Part shown: positions 1 to 6,294 of the stretch, in pieces | Layout: every line of letters begins with the position of its first letter | Numbering within the stretch: the stretch's first letter is position 1 | Origin: Ruminococcaceae bacterium UBA6434 | GTDB taxonomy: Bacteria > Bacillota > Clostridia > Oscillospirales > Acutalibacteraceae | Length of the DNA: 16,964 nucleotides | Assembly: GCA_002437245.1 (NCBI GenBank) | Contig: DJOQ01000043.1 | Coordinates: 1-16,964, forward strand | Reading direction: 5' to 3' | Translations under genes and position numbers: made by a program | The notes under the pieces: generated by a model | The model's database searches: none | What the model was told of the DNA's origin: nothing | What the model saw: the letters and a program-made list of their open reading frames with translations, nothing else

Positions 1-19
1 GAGGGCGAACGAAGTGAGC

Positions 20-40
20 CGAGTCCCTTGCTCTCCGCCA
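20..40 (+). other. 3'-end fragment of a tRNA-Ser-like gene (possible attachment-site remnant)
   Basis: The 21 bases can be read as the end of a serine tRNA: second half of a T-loop (CGAGT), 3' T-stem CCCTT (25-29), 3' acceptor strand GCTCTCC (30-36), discriminator G (37) and CCA (38-40). The matching 5' half of the T-arm (AAGGG then TTCGAGT) is missing. Immediately upstream is GAACGAAGTGAGC, which cannot pair with CCCTT, so this is not the tail of an intact tRNA starting outside the window. Integrative elements that recombine at tRNA 3' ends leave exactly such a duplicated tail. The assignment to serine and to an att site is inference; the fragment could also be a chance match. Confidence 0.4.
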
Positions 41-42
41 AT

Positions 43-81
43 AATAACGGTATAGTGTATGAACACTGTACAGTTATTTTT
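43..81 (+). terminator. Intrinsic terminator after the tRNA-like tail
   Basis: A 16-position stem is formed by 43-58 and 63-78, with one mismatch (G49/A72), one G-U pair and the loop ATGA. It runs into five T residues (77-81). It sits three bases after the CCA at 38-40, where a terminator for a tRNA transcript would be expected. Confidence 0.6.
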
Positions 82-158
82 ATAAAATTGAAAATTGTTT
101 GAGAAAAATTTATGCCGTTTGGAGTCACAAACTCTACTATTCGGTTGCACTATTAAGC

Positions 159-187
159 TTGACGGTAACGAAAAAAGCTGTTAAACT
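159..187 (+). promoter_or_regulatory. Candidate promoter of the MerR-family gene
   Basis: TTGACG (159-164) and TAAACT (182-187) are separated by 17 bp. The -10 matches consensus at only four of six positions. A better -10, TATAAT, lies at 195-200 but has no recognisable -35 at a usable distance, so the start of transcription is uncertain. Confidence 0.35.
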
Positions 188-209
188 CTAAAGCTATAAT
201 AGAGTTTAA
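181..209. promoter_or_regulatory. Perfect inverted repeat, likely autoregulatory operator
   Basis: TTAAACTCTA (181-190) and TAGAGTTTAA (200-209) are exact reverse complements with a 9-base centre that contains TATAAT. The 3' arm runs into the Shine-Dalgarno AAGGAGG (208-214) of the regulator gene. Its inner 21 bp (185-205) matches the dyad in the downstream target promoter (1089-1109) at 14 of 21 positions, including ACTCT at the left edge. A further half-site, AAACTCTA, lies at 129-136. Placement over the probable -10 and start point suggests repression of the regulator's own gene. Confidence 0.6.
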
Positions 210-221
210 GGAGGCTTTAAA

Positions 222-1067
222 ATGAAAGACGGATTACTATCCATAGGGAAAACAGCGGAAATGTGTCATTTGTCCGTTGCAACATTGCGGCTTTACGATG
301 AATTGGGATTGCTGAAACCAAAGTATAAAGATCCCGAGACGGGATACCGCTATTATGATGTTGCACAAAATGCACGGCTGGATATGATAGCGTATATGAA
401 AGAACTCGGGATGAGTCTCTCGGAGATTGGTGAAGTTTTGAAAAAAGAGGATATTGTGCTTATAGAGACTATACTTACGCAAAAAAACGAACAGCTGCAC
501 CGCCAAATGCGCGCGCTTCGGGCACAGCATGATGCGGTAGAGCGCGCAATTGCATCTATCGAACGTTATCGCAAGTCTCCGGAAAAAGGTACCGTTGTTC
601 TTGAATATATTGACCGACGCTATATTTGGGGTATGCCGTGTGCCTGTGATTTCTATAAAGAAGGGCTTCGTGCGTTTGAAAACGAGCTTGTCGGTTTGCG
701 AAAAGCCCTTATAGAACGCGGCTTTTTGCAGGTGCATTCATATACCGTAGGTACTTCTATAAAAAAAGAAAATTTCATCGATAACAATTTTGTTCCGCAG
801 GATACGTTTGTATTTGTAGGATACCGTGACCAAACGAGTTTGCCGGGCACGGCCATAGTTGACAGCGGGATGTATGCCTGTATTTATCTTGACAATTTTG
901 ATGATGAACTTGAATATGCACAGCTGTTGCTGCAAAACTGCAAGGAGAATAATCGTATAATCTGTGGGAATTATATTTGCGAAATAATGACCGAATTCAA
1001 CGTCTTTGACGACAGTCGGCGCAATATGTTCCTGCGCTTACAGGTACCTGTAAAATTCAATAGATAA
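222..1067 (+). CDS. MerR-family transcriptional activator with GyrI-like effector domain (BmrR-like)
   Basis: This 281-residue protein has the BmrR layout. An N-terminal winged helix-turn-helix (about 5-75) contains the typical TLRLYDELGLL and GYRYY segments. A long dimerisation helix follows (about 76-118), then a C-terminal domain (about 122-281) that resembles GyrI/BmrR-C small-molecule-binding folds. Members of this class bind an operator between widely spaced -35 and -10 boxes and untwist the DNA when an effector, usually a hydrophobic or cationic compound, is bound. The start is ATG 222, seven bases after AAGGAGG (208-214). The next gene has a 19-bp-spacer promoter carrying a dyad like the one at this gene's own start, so that dehydrogenase gene is the most likely target. 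The C-terminal domain assignment rests on length and general character rather than a signature motif. The effector is unknown. Confidence 0.88.
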   Translation: MKDGLLSIGKTAEMCHLSVATLRLYDELGLLKPKYKDPETGYRYYDVAQNARLDMIAYMKELGMSLSEIGEVLKKEDIVLIETILTQKNEQLHRQMRALRAQHDAVERAIASIERYRKSPEKGTVVLEYIDRRYIWGMPCACDFYKEGLRAFENELVGLRKALIERGFLQVHSYTVGTSIKKENFIDNNFVPQDTFVFVGYRDQTSLPGTAIVDSGMYACIYLDNFDDELEYAQLLLQNCKENNRIICGNYICEIMTEFNVFDDSRRNMFLRLQVPVKFNR

Positions 1068-1085
1068 TTTTTTCACAAACTTATC

Positions 1086-1116
1086 TTGACTCTCAACATG
1101 AATGAGGGTTTATACT
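1086..1116 (+). promoter_or_regulatory. MerR-type promoter with 19-bp spacer and internal operator
   Basis: The -35 TTGACT (1086-1091) and -10 TATACT (1111-1116) are separated by 19 bp, two more than optimal, which is the hallmark of MerR-activated promoters. Between and partly over them lies the dyad ACTCTCA-N7-TGAGGGT (1089-1109, one mismatch between arms). The MerR-family gene ends just 18 bases upstream. This promoter also shows that the ATG at 1102 cannot be the start of the following gene, because it lies inside the promoter. Confidence 0.82.
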
Positions 1117-1170
1117 AAAGGTGCAACGGGGATAGGTACCCGTGAAAAGTATATTAAGGAGGACTTTTTT

Positions 1171-2196
1171 ATGGAAAAAATTAAAGTGGTACAGTATGGC
1201 TGCGGAAAAATGAGCAAATATATTCTTCGCTACCTGCATGAACACGGTGCACAGATTGTCGGTGCCATTGATGTCAATCCTGCGGTAGTCGGGCAGGATG
1301 TCGGTGATTTTGCCGGACTCGGCGTTAAGACCGGCGTGCTTATCTCGGATAATGCCGATAAGGTTCTTGACGAGTGCGATGCGGATGTAGCAATTGTTAC
1401 GTTATTCAGTTTTATAGGCGACATATACAGTCACGTTGAAAAATGTGTTTCACGCGGAATTAACGTAATTACAACATGTGAAGAGGCTATCTATCCGTGG
1501 ACGACATCTGCTGCACAGATAAATCGCCTTGATGCAATTGCAAAAGCAAATAACTGCACCATAACCGGCAGCGGTATGCAGGATATATTCTGGATAAATA
1601 TGGTTGGTCTTGTTGCGGGCGGATGCAATAAAATCACTAAAATTAAAGGTGCGTACAGTTATAATGTCGATGAGTACGGGTTGGCTCTGGCAAATGCTCA
1701 CGGCTGCGATCTTACACCCGAAGAATTCGAACAGACGATTGCGCATCCGGAAAAATTTGAGCCTTCCTACGCTTGGAATGCCAGTGAAGCGATTTGCAAC
1801 AAACTCGGACTTACTATAAAATCCATTGAGCAGAAACACGTTCCGTGTGTCATTGACCGAGATATTTATTCCGAGACTCTCGGTAAAACCATCAAAGCCG
1901 GTCGCTGCATAGGTATGTCTGCCGTTGTTACCATAGAAACGATGCAGGGAATTACCGTCGAAGAAGAGACTATCGGTAAGGTTTACGGTCCCGATGACGG
2001 TGATATGTGCGATTGGTATATTTCGGGCGAACCGGATACCGAATTCCATGTGGTCAAGCCCGCTACGGTCGAGCACACCTGTGCAACGGTTGTCAACCGT
2101 TTGCCCTCGCTTCTCCGTGCACCTGCAGGCTATGTAACGGCAGATCAGCTTGAACCGAATGAATACCTCACTTATCCCATGGAGCTTTACTGCTGA
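1171..2196 (+). CDS. 2,4-diaminopentanoate dehydrogenase-like NAD(P)-dependent oxidoreductase
   Basis: This 341-residue cytosolic oxidoreductase has an N-terminal Rossmann domain with a nucleotide-binding turn Y9-G-C-G12-K-M, as in the dihydrodipicolinate reductase superfamily. The central segment TGSGMQDIFW (132-141) and the late segment NRLPSLLRAPAGYVT (309-323) resemble the 2,4-diaminopentanoate dehydrogenase family (Ord of oxidative ornithine fermentation). That enzyme deaminates 2,4-diaminopentanoate to 2-amino-4-oxopentanoate. No other ornithine-degradation gene (orr, oraS/E, ortA/B) is nearby, so the true substrate is probably a different amine or amino acid. The start is ATG 1171, eight bases after AAGGAGG (1156-1162); an in-frame upstream ATG at 1102 is inside the promoter. 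It is a single-gene transcript closed by a terminator, and is probably induced by the adjacent MerR-family activator. Confidence 0.75.
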   Translation: MEKIKVVQYGCGKMSKYILRYLHEHGAQIVGAIDVNPAVVGQDVGDFAGLGVKTGVLISDNADKVLDECDADVAIVTLFSFIGDIYSHVEKCVSRGINVITTCEEAIYPWTTSAAQINRLDAIAKANNCTITGSGMQDIFWINMVGLVAGGCNKITKIKGAYSYNVDEYGLALANAHGCDLTPEEFEQTIAHPEKFEPSYAWNASEAICNKLGLTIKSIEQKHVPCVIDRDIYSETLGKTIKAGRCIGMSAVVTIETMQGITVEEETIGKVYGPDDGDMCDWYISGEPDTEFHVVKPATVEHTCATVVNRLPSLLRAPAGYVTADQLEPNEYLTYPMELYC

Positions 2197-2230
2197 TTTT
2201 AACAGTTAATAAAGTCAATAAAGCATAATT

Positions 2231-2271
2231 AAATCGGCACAGACGATAAAATATCGCCTATGCCGATTTTT
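2231..2271 (+). terminator. Intrinsic terminator of the dehydrogenase gene
   Basis: AAATCGGCA (2231-2239) pairs with TGCCGATTT (2261-2269). Inside, CGATA/TATCG and an AG/CT pair extend the stem to a 3-base loop with two mismatches. The tail is TTTTTAA, with a second T-run at 2280-2285. Confidence 0.65.
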
Positions 2272-2470
2272 AATCGGGCTTTTTTCCTGCGCCTTACATT
2301 TGTCGAATGTCAGCTTAAATACCGTTGTTTACAAATAAGATATCAAACCTTATGTCACTTAATTGCTGAAATTCTCAACCTTGAAATGCAAATCGTTTTA
2401 TTTTTATCGTTTTCGGACTAACTTCTTGTTCATAATCCCTTTTTGTGATAAACTGTGTTACAAGTGCCGC
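2272..2470. other. Intergenic stretch without a recognisable feature
   Basis: Part of the 331-base gap between the dehydrogenase and the aminotransferase. It is AT-rich. An open frame runs through it into the aminotransferase from 2363, but its deduced residues are Phe/Tyr/Cys-rich, unlike any family, and no ribosome binding site precedes it. No RNA gene, repeat or riboswitch was recognised. Confidence 0.5.
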
Positions 2471-2500
2471 TTGTCGGGCGGCGTCATTTACGGATATTAT
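2471..2500 (+). promoter_or_regulatory. Candidate promoter of the aminotransferase-acetyltransferase unit
   Basis: TTGTCG (2471-2476) and TATTAT (2495-2500) are separated by 18 bp, placing a transcription start near 2507, about 20 bases before the aminotransferase ATG. Both boxes are imperfect. Confidence 0.45.
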
Positions 2501-2527
2501 ACTAACAGAAAATCAGGGCGAAAAAAT

Positions 2528-3700
2528 ATGAGAGATTTATCAAAACGAACAATGGATTTTACGGATTCCGTTATACGTCGTATGACGCGCGTTTCCATGA
2601 AATACAACGCTGTAAACCTGTCGCAGGGATTTCCCGACTTTGAACCGCCGGAGCCGATACTTCAAAGACTTGCCGAAGTGGCGCACGAAGATTTCCACCA
2701 GTATTCCGTCACTTGGGGAGCACAAAATTTCCGAGAGGCTCTTGCGGATAAGCAGTTGCATTTTATGGGAAGAAAAATCGACCCGAACAGCGAAATAACA
2801 GTTACCTGCGGAAGTACCGAGGCAATGATGGCGGCCATGATGACCGTAACCGATCCGGGGGATAAGGTTATAATATTTTCACCGTTTTATGAAAATTACG
2901 GTGCCGATACCGTTTTATCGGGCGCAGAACCGATATATGTTCCGCTTCATCCGCCCGAATTCAAATTTAATGCTGATGAGCTTGAGGCCGCGTTTAAACA
3001 AAATCCCAAAGCCATTGTGCTCTGCAATCCTTCAAATCCGTGCGGCAAGGTGTTTACATATGACGAACTTCGCATAATTGCCGATTTTGCGGAAAAATAC
3101 GATGCGTATGTTATAACCGATGAGGTTTATGAGCATATAGTTTATGAGCCGAATAAGCATACATATTTCGCGACGCTTCCCGGAATGTGGGAACGCACAA
3201 TTTCGTGCAGTTCTCTGTCAAAAACTTATTCGATAACCGGCTGGCGACTCGGATATATAATAGCGCCTTCGCGCATAACCGAGACCGCAAAAAAGGTGCA
3301 TGACTTTTTGACCGTCGGCGCCGCAGCACCGCTTCAGGAGGCAGCCGTTACGGGGCTTCGTTTCGGCGACGAATATTATGAAAAATTAAGACGTACATAT
3401 ACCGATAAACGGAATTTGTTTTTAAAAGGACTCGATGATATCGGAATACGCCATACCTCTCCCGAGGGCGCGTATTATGTGCTTTTGGACATTTCCGAAT
3501 TCGGATATGATTCGGATCTTCGCTTTTGTGAAGAACTCGCCGAAAAGGTCGGCGTGGGCGCCGTACCGGGGTCAAGCTTCTTCCGCGAAGACGTCAACAA
3601 TCTTATTCGTCTGCATTTTGCAAAAAGGGACGAAACACTGTATGAGGCGCTCAATCGCCTTGAGAGCATAAGAAAAAAGATGCCTGTAAAAAAATGCTGA
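2528..3700 (+). CDS. Class I/II (fold type I) pyridoxal-phosphate aminotransferase
   Basis: This 390-residue aspartate-aminotransferase-superfamily protein transfers an amino group between an amino acid and a 2-oxo acid in the cytosol. Visible residues include NLSQGFPDF near the N-terminus (30-38), NPSNPCGK with Asn170 (167-174), TDEVYE with Asp198 and Tyr201, the PLP-binding SLSKTYSITGWRLGY with Lys232 and Arg240 (229-243), and LIRLHFA with Arg361, the usual carboxylate-binding arginine. The NLSQGFPDF opening resembles the kynurenine/methionine/cysteine-S-conjugate branch, but substrate cannot be fixed from sequence. ATG 2528 was chosen because AGGG (2515-2518) precedes it at nine bases and the family alignment begins there; the frame remains open upstream to 2363. 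The GNAT gene follows after 16 bases and is probably cotranscribed. Confidence 0.85.
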   Translation: MRDLSKRTMDFTDSVIRRMTRVSMKYNAVNLSQGFPDFEPPEPILQRLAEVAHEDFHQYSVTWGAQNFREALADKQLHFMGRKIDPNSEITVTCGSTEAMMAAMMTVTDPGDKVIIFSPFYENYGADTVLSGAEPIYVPLHPPEFKFNADELEAAFKQNPKAIVLCNPSNPCGKVFTYDELRIIADFAEKYDAYVITDEVYEHIVYEPNKHTYFATLPGMWERTISCSSLSKTYSITGWRLGYIIAPSRITETAKKVHDFLTVGAAAPLQEAAVTGLRFGDEYYEKLRRTYTDKRNLFLKGLDDIGIRHTSPEGAYYVLLDISEFGYDSDLRFCEELAEKVGVGAVPGSSFFREDVNNLIRLHFAKRDETLYEALNRLESIRKKMPVKKC

Positions 3701-3716
3701 TTATACGGAGACTTTT

Positions 3717-4241
3717 ATGGAACTTATACGTTTGAGAGACAGCAAGGGGAAAATATTTGATACCGTAATGAAGCTCTATGAAAAAAGCTTCCCGAAATAC
3801 GAGCAGAGATCATATAACGCACAGCAGAGAGCTATGGGCGACGAGCAGTATCACTTTGACCTAATATACGATGACGGCGAATTTATAGGCGAAGTGCTTT
3901 ATTGGGATACCGACAGTTTTATATATGTGGAGCATTTTTGTATTTTACCGGAAAAGCGCAACCGCAAATACGGTGAGCGCACACTCTCAATGCTGTACGA
4001 CTGCGGCAAAACGATTATTTTGGAAATCGACCCACCGGTGGACGAGCTGACCGTTCGCCGCCGCGGATTTTATGCGCGAAACGGCTTTAAATTAAACGAC
4101 TTCGAGCATTTTGCGCCTGCATATACGGAAGGCGGGGAAAGCTTCGAGCTTAAAGTTATGACTTATCCCGATAAAATCACAAAAGAGCAGTATGACGGAT
4201 TTTATAAATTCCTTTGTGATAAAGTGAAAATGTATATCTGA
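3717..4241 (+). CDS. GNAT-family N-acetyltransferase
   Basis: This 174-residue protein has the GNAT fold signatures. The central strand and acetyl-CoA pyrophosphate loop read HFCILPEKRNRKYGERTL (73-90), matching the R/Q-x-x-G-x-G/A pattern, and the closing segment RRRGFYARNGF (114-124) matches the FY-x-x-x-GF motif of this superfamily. LEIDPP (102-107) is the strand between them. It would transfer acetyl from acetyl-CoA to an amine; the acceptor is unknown. GGAG (3707-3710) lies six bases before the ATG. It follows the aminotransferase by 16 bases and is followed by a terminator, so the two probably form one operon. Acylation of an amino acid handled by the aminotransferase is possible but not shown. 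Confidence 0.8.
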   Translation: MELIRLRDSKGKIFDTVMKLYEKSFPKYEQRSYNAQQRAMGDEQYHFDLIYDDGEFIGEVLYWDTDSFIYVEHFCILPEKRNRKYGERTLSMLYDCGKTIILEIDPPVDELTVRRRGFYARNGFKLNDFEHFAPAYTEGGESFELKVMTYPDKITKEQYDGFYKFLCDKVKMYI

Positions 4242-4265
4242 TTTTATTTTTCGTCGGATATTGAC

Positions 4266-4294
4266 AAAAAGCGCGGTAAAACGCTGCTTTTTTT
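4266..4294 (+). terminator. Intrinsic terminator of the aminotransferase-GNAT unit
   Basis: AAAAAGC (4266-4272) can pair with GCTTTTT (4286-4292), or AGCG (4270-4273) with CGCT (4282-4285). In either fold a run of seven T residues (4288-4294) follows. The stem is weaker than the other terminators in this window. Confidence 0.5.
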
Positions 4295-4380
4295 ACCGTA
4301 TAGACCTCTGAAAACAAATACAGTTTTTTGTGAAAAGTAAATGTTGATTTACAAAATATGTTAATTTTTTAACTCTTTTG

Positions 4381-4408
4381 TTGACATTGTTTATAAAAAT
4401 GTTATAAT
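4381..4408 (+). promoter_or_regulatory. Strong sigma-A promoter of the SDR-zinc ribbon gene
   Basis: Both boxes are perfect consensus: TTGACA (4381-4386) and TATAAT (4403-4408) with a 16-bp spacer. The surrounding DNA is A/T-rich. Transcription would begin near 4415, giving a leader of about 27 nt with GAGGTGG (4429-4435). No operator-like dyad was seen, which suggests high and perhaps constitutive expression. Confidence 0.85.
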
Positions 4409-4441
4409 AAAAACACTATGATTTAAATGAGGTGGAACAAT

Positions 4442-6007
4442 ATGGGAGCTAAAAAAACCGTAATGTTGACCGGCGCTTCCGGTCATATGGGTTTCCACGG
4501 CTTTAAAGAACTCTACGCTAAGAAAGACAAGTTCAATCTTGTCCTTCTACTTCGCGGAAGTGAAAAAAACCGTGTTAAATTCAAAGATTTTGAAAACGAT
4601 CCTTCAGTCAGAATAGTATGGGGCGATCTTACAAACTATGAGGATGTTCTCAATGCCGTTACAGGCGCCGACTATGTCCTTCACGTAGGCGGTATGGTTT
4701 CTCCGGCAGCAGACTGGAAACCGTACAGAACACAGAAAACAAACATAGGTGCTGCTCAGAATATCTGCAAAGCAGTTCTTGCTCAGCCAGATCCCGATGC
4801 GGTTAAGGTTTGCTACATAGGTACCGTTGCCGAGACAGGCGACCGTAATTATCCTATTCATTGGGGCCGTTGCGGCGATCCGCTTAAGGTTTCGGTATAC
4901 GATCACTACGCTGTTTCTAAGTGCGTAGCAGAGCGTGTATTCGTCGAGAGCGGTATTAAGAATTGGGTTGTAATGCGTCAGTCGGGCATTCTTTATCCCA
5001 ACATTCTTAAAAATATGGATCCTATCATGTTCCACGTTCCGATCAACGGTGTTCTTGAGTGGTGTACTGTTGAGGATTCAGGCCGTTTGCTTGCAAATCT
5101 TTGCGACGAAGACGCAAAGGGCAACCTCGGTTCTGACTTCTGGAATCACTTCTTCAACATCGGCTCCGGTAAAGAATACAGAATTTCAAACTATGAGTTT
5201 GAGTGCCTTCTTCTCGGTACGCTCGGTCTTGCAGGCCCCGAAAAGCTCTTTGACCCCAACTGGTTCACTACAAAGAACTTCCACGGTCAGTTCTATGCCG
5301 ACGGCGACAAGCTTGAAAACTTCCTTCACTTCCGTGAAAATCTTCCTATTAAGGATTACTTCAATCGTCTTGCAGATCAGGTTGAATTCTACTTCAAAAT
5401 CCCGAGATATCTTCCGAAAAACCTCGTTGCAGCTTGCGCAAAGCCCTTCATGAAGAAAATTGCCAAGACTCCTGATTTCGGTACACTTGACTGGGTTGAA
5501 AAGAATAACAAGCAGCGTCTTGATATTTACTTCGGCGGTATGGACGAGTGGAAGAAGATTCCGTCAAAGTGGGAAGACTTCGACATCATCAAGTTCGATA
5601 AAGACAACAGCGCGGCTGAGCAGTTTAAGCTTGACCACGGCTATGATGAGACTAAACCCGAATCAGAGCTCGATATTGAGGATATGAAGCAGGCTGCTAA
5701 GTTCCGCGGCGGCGAATGCCTCTCCGAGACTATGACAAAGGGCGATATGGCTACAAAGCTCAAATGGAAATGCGGCCACTGCGGCGCAGAGTTTGAAGCA
5801 AGCCCCGCTCTTATACTCCTCGGCGGACATTGGTGCCCCGAGTGCTATATCCCGCAAAAGGCTTGGGATTATGACTCTATCGCCAAGACTAACCCGTTCT
5901 TTGCTCAGGTTTGGTATCCGAACCACAGAAAAGATGAGAACAACCGTTATGACTTTGACGAGTTGTTCCATATAAACGGTGTTGCTTGGGACGACATCAA
6001 GAGATAA
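4442..6007 (+). CDS. Extended short-chain dehydrogenase/epimerase fused to a C-terminal zinc ribbon
   Basis: The 521-residue protein has two parts. Residues 1 to about 340 are an extended SDR (NAD-dependent epimerase/dehydratase) domain: GASGHMG (11-17) is the G-x-x-G-x-x-G dinucleotide loop, GDL (61-63) follows the adenine-side strand, and Y156-A-V-S-K160 is the catalytic YxxxK. Residues about 435-521 hold a zinc ribbon with KWKCGHC (C444, C447) and HWCPEC (C465, C468), resembling the 'probable zinc ribbon' (DUF4379-like) pattern. Between them is a charged linker rich in Asp, Glu and Lys. No signal peptide or membrane segment is visible. The start is ATG 4442, six bases after GAGGTGG; the in-frame ATG at 4427 overlaps that ribosome binding site. 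The gene stands alone between a consensus promoter and a strong terminator. Substrate and role of the zinc ribbon are unknown. Confidence 0.82.
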   Translation: MGAKKTVMLTGASGHMGFHGFKELYAKKDKFNLVLLLRGSEKNRVKFKDFENDPSVRIVWGDLTNYEDVLNAVTGADYVLHVGGMVSPAADWKPYRTQKTNIGAAQNICKAVLAQPDPDAVKVCYIGTVAETGDRNYPIHWGRCGDPLKVSVYDHYAVSKCVAERVFVESGIKNWVVMRQSGILYPNILKNMDPIMFHVPINGVLEWCTVEDSGRLLANLCDEDAKGNLGSDFWNHFFNIGSGKEYRISNYEFECLLLGTLGLAGPEKLFDPNWFTTKNFHGQFYADGDKLENFLHFRENLPIKDYFNRLADQVEFYFKIPRYLPKNLVAACAKPFMKKIAKTPDFGTLDWVEKNNKQRLDIYFGGMDEWKKIPSKWEDFDIIKFDKDNSAAEQFKLDHGYDETKPESELDIEDMKQAAKFRGGECLSETMTKGDMATKLKWKCGHCGAEFEASPALILLGGHWCPECYIPQKAWDYDSIAKTNPFFAQVWYPNHRKDENNRYDFDELFHINGVAWDDIKR

Positions 6008-6029
6008 ACTTTTGCAGAAATGCACAAAA

Positions 6030-6065
6030 AACCGTGAAGCTTTTAATCGGCTTCACGGTTCTTTT
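6030..6065. terminator. Bidirectional intrinsic terminator between convergent genes
   Basis: AACCGTGAAGC (6030-6040) and GCTTCACGGTT (6050-6060) form a perfect 11-bp stem with a 9-base loop. CTTTTT follows on the plus strand, and the A-run before the stem (6026-6031) gives T residues on the minus strand. It can stop both the SDR gene and the copper operon, whose stop codon is 25 bases away. Confidence 0.88.
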
Positions 6066-6084
6066 TATTTACCGAGCATATATT

Positions 6085-6294
6085 TTATTCTATGCCTATT
6101 ACTTTGTAGTCCTTGTCTTCAACGGCTTTTTTGAGAACGTCGTTGTCGATTTCGCCTTTAAGAGTGACCTTTGCGGTGCCGCTTACATGGCTTACTTCGG
6201 CTGACTCAACCTCGGGTAATTCTTCAAGTGCTTTCTTGACCGCAGCCTCACAATGTCCGCACATCATACCTTCGATTTTAATTGTTTTTTCCAT
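6085..6294 (-). CDS. Candidate internal start: free CopZ-like copper chaperone from the 3' end of copA
   Basis: In the copA frame, ATG 6294 opens a 69-residue segment that is on its own a full-length CopZ-type HMA protein (MEKTIKIEGMMCGHCEAAV onset, ending IGIE). On the minus strand GGAGG (complement of 6306-6310) lies 11 bases before this ATG, within reach of the ribosome. The HMA domain starts exactly at this methionine and not a few residues before it, as expected if a separate copZ gene had been fused in frame to copA. A free chaperone could be made in addition to the fused domain. Whether the internal start is used is inference; the spacing is somewhat long. Confidence 0.45.
   Translation of the reverse strand: MEKTIKIEGMMCGHCEAAVKKALEELPEVESAEVSHVSGTAKVTLKGEIDNDVLKKAVEDKDYKVIGIE

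Noticed and set aside
237..935. Minus-strand open frames opposite the MerR-family gene
   Set aside because: They overlap a clear MerR protein with a good ribosome binding site and show no recognisable motif.
1102..1170. In-frame ATG at 1102 as the start of the dehydrogenase gene
   Set aside because: It lies between the -35 and -10 boxes and would not be transcribed; ATG 1171 has AAGGAGG at the right distance.
2363..2527. N-terminal extension of the aminotransferase
   Set aside because: The deduced residues match nothing in the family, the stretch contains the candidate promoter, and there is no ribosome binding site at 2363.
4427..4441. ATG at 4427 as the start of the SDR-zinc ribbon gene
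   Set aside because: This ATG overlaps the GAGGTGG ribosome binding site that serves ATG 4442.
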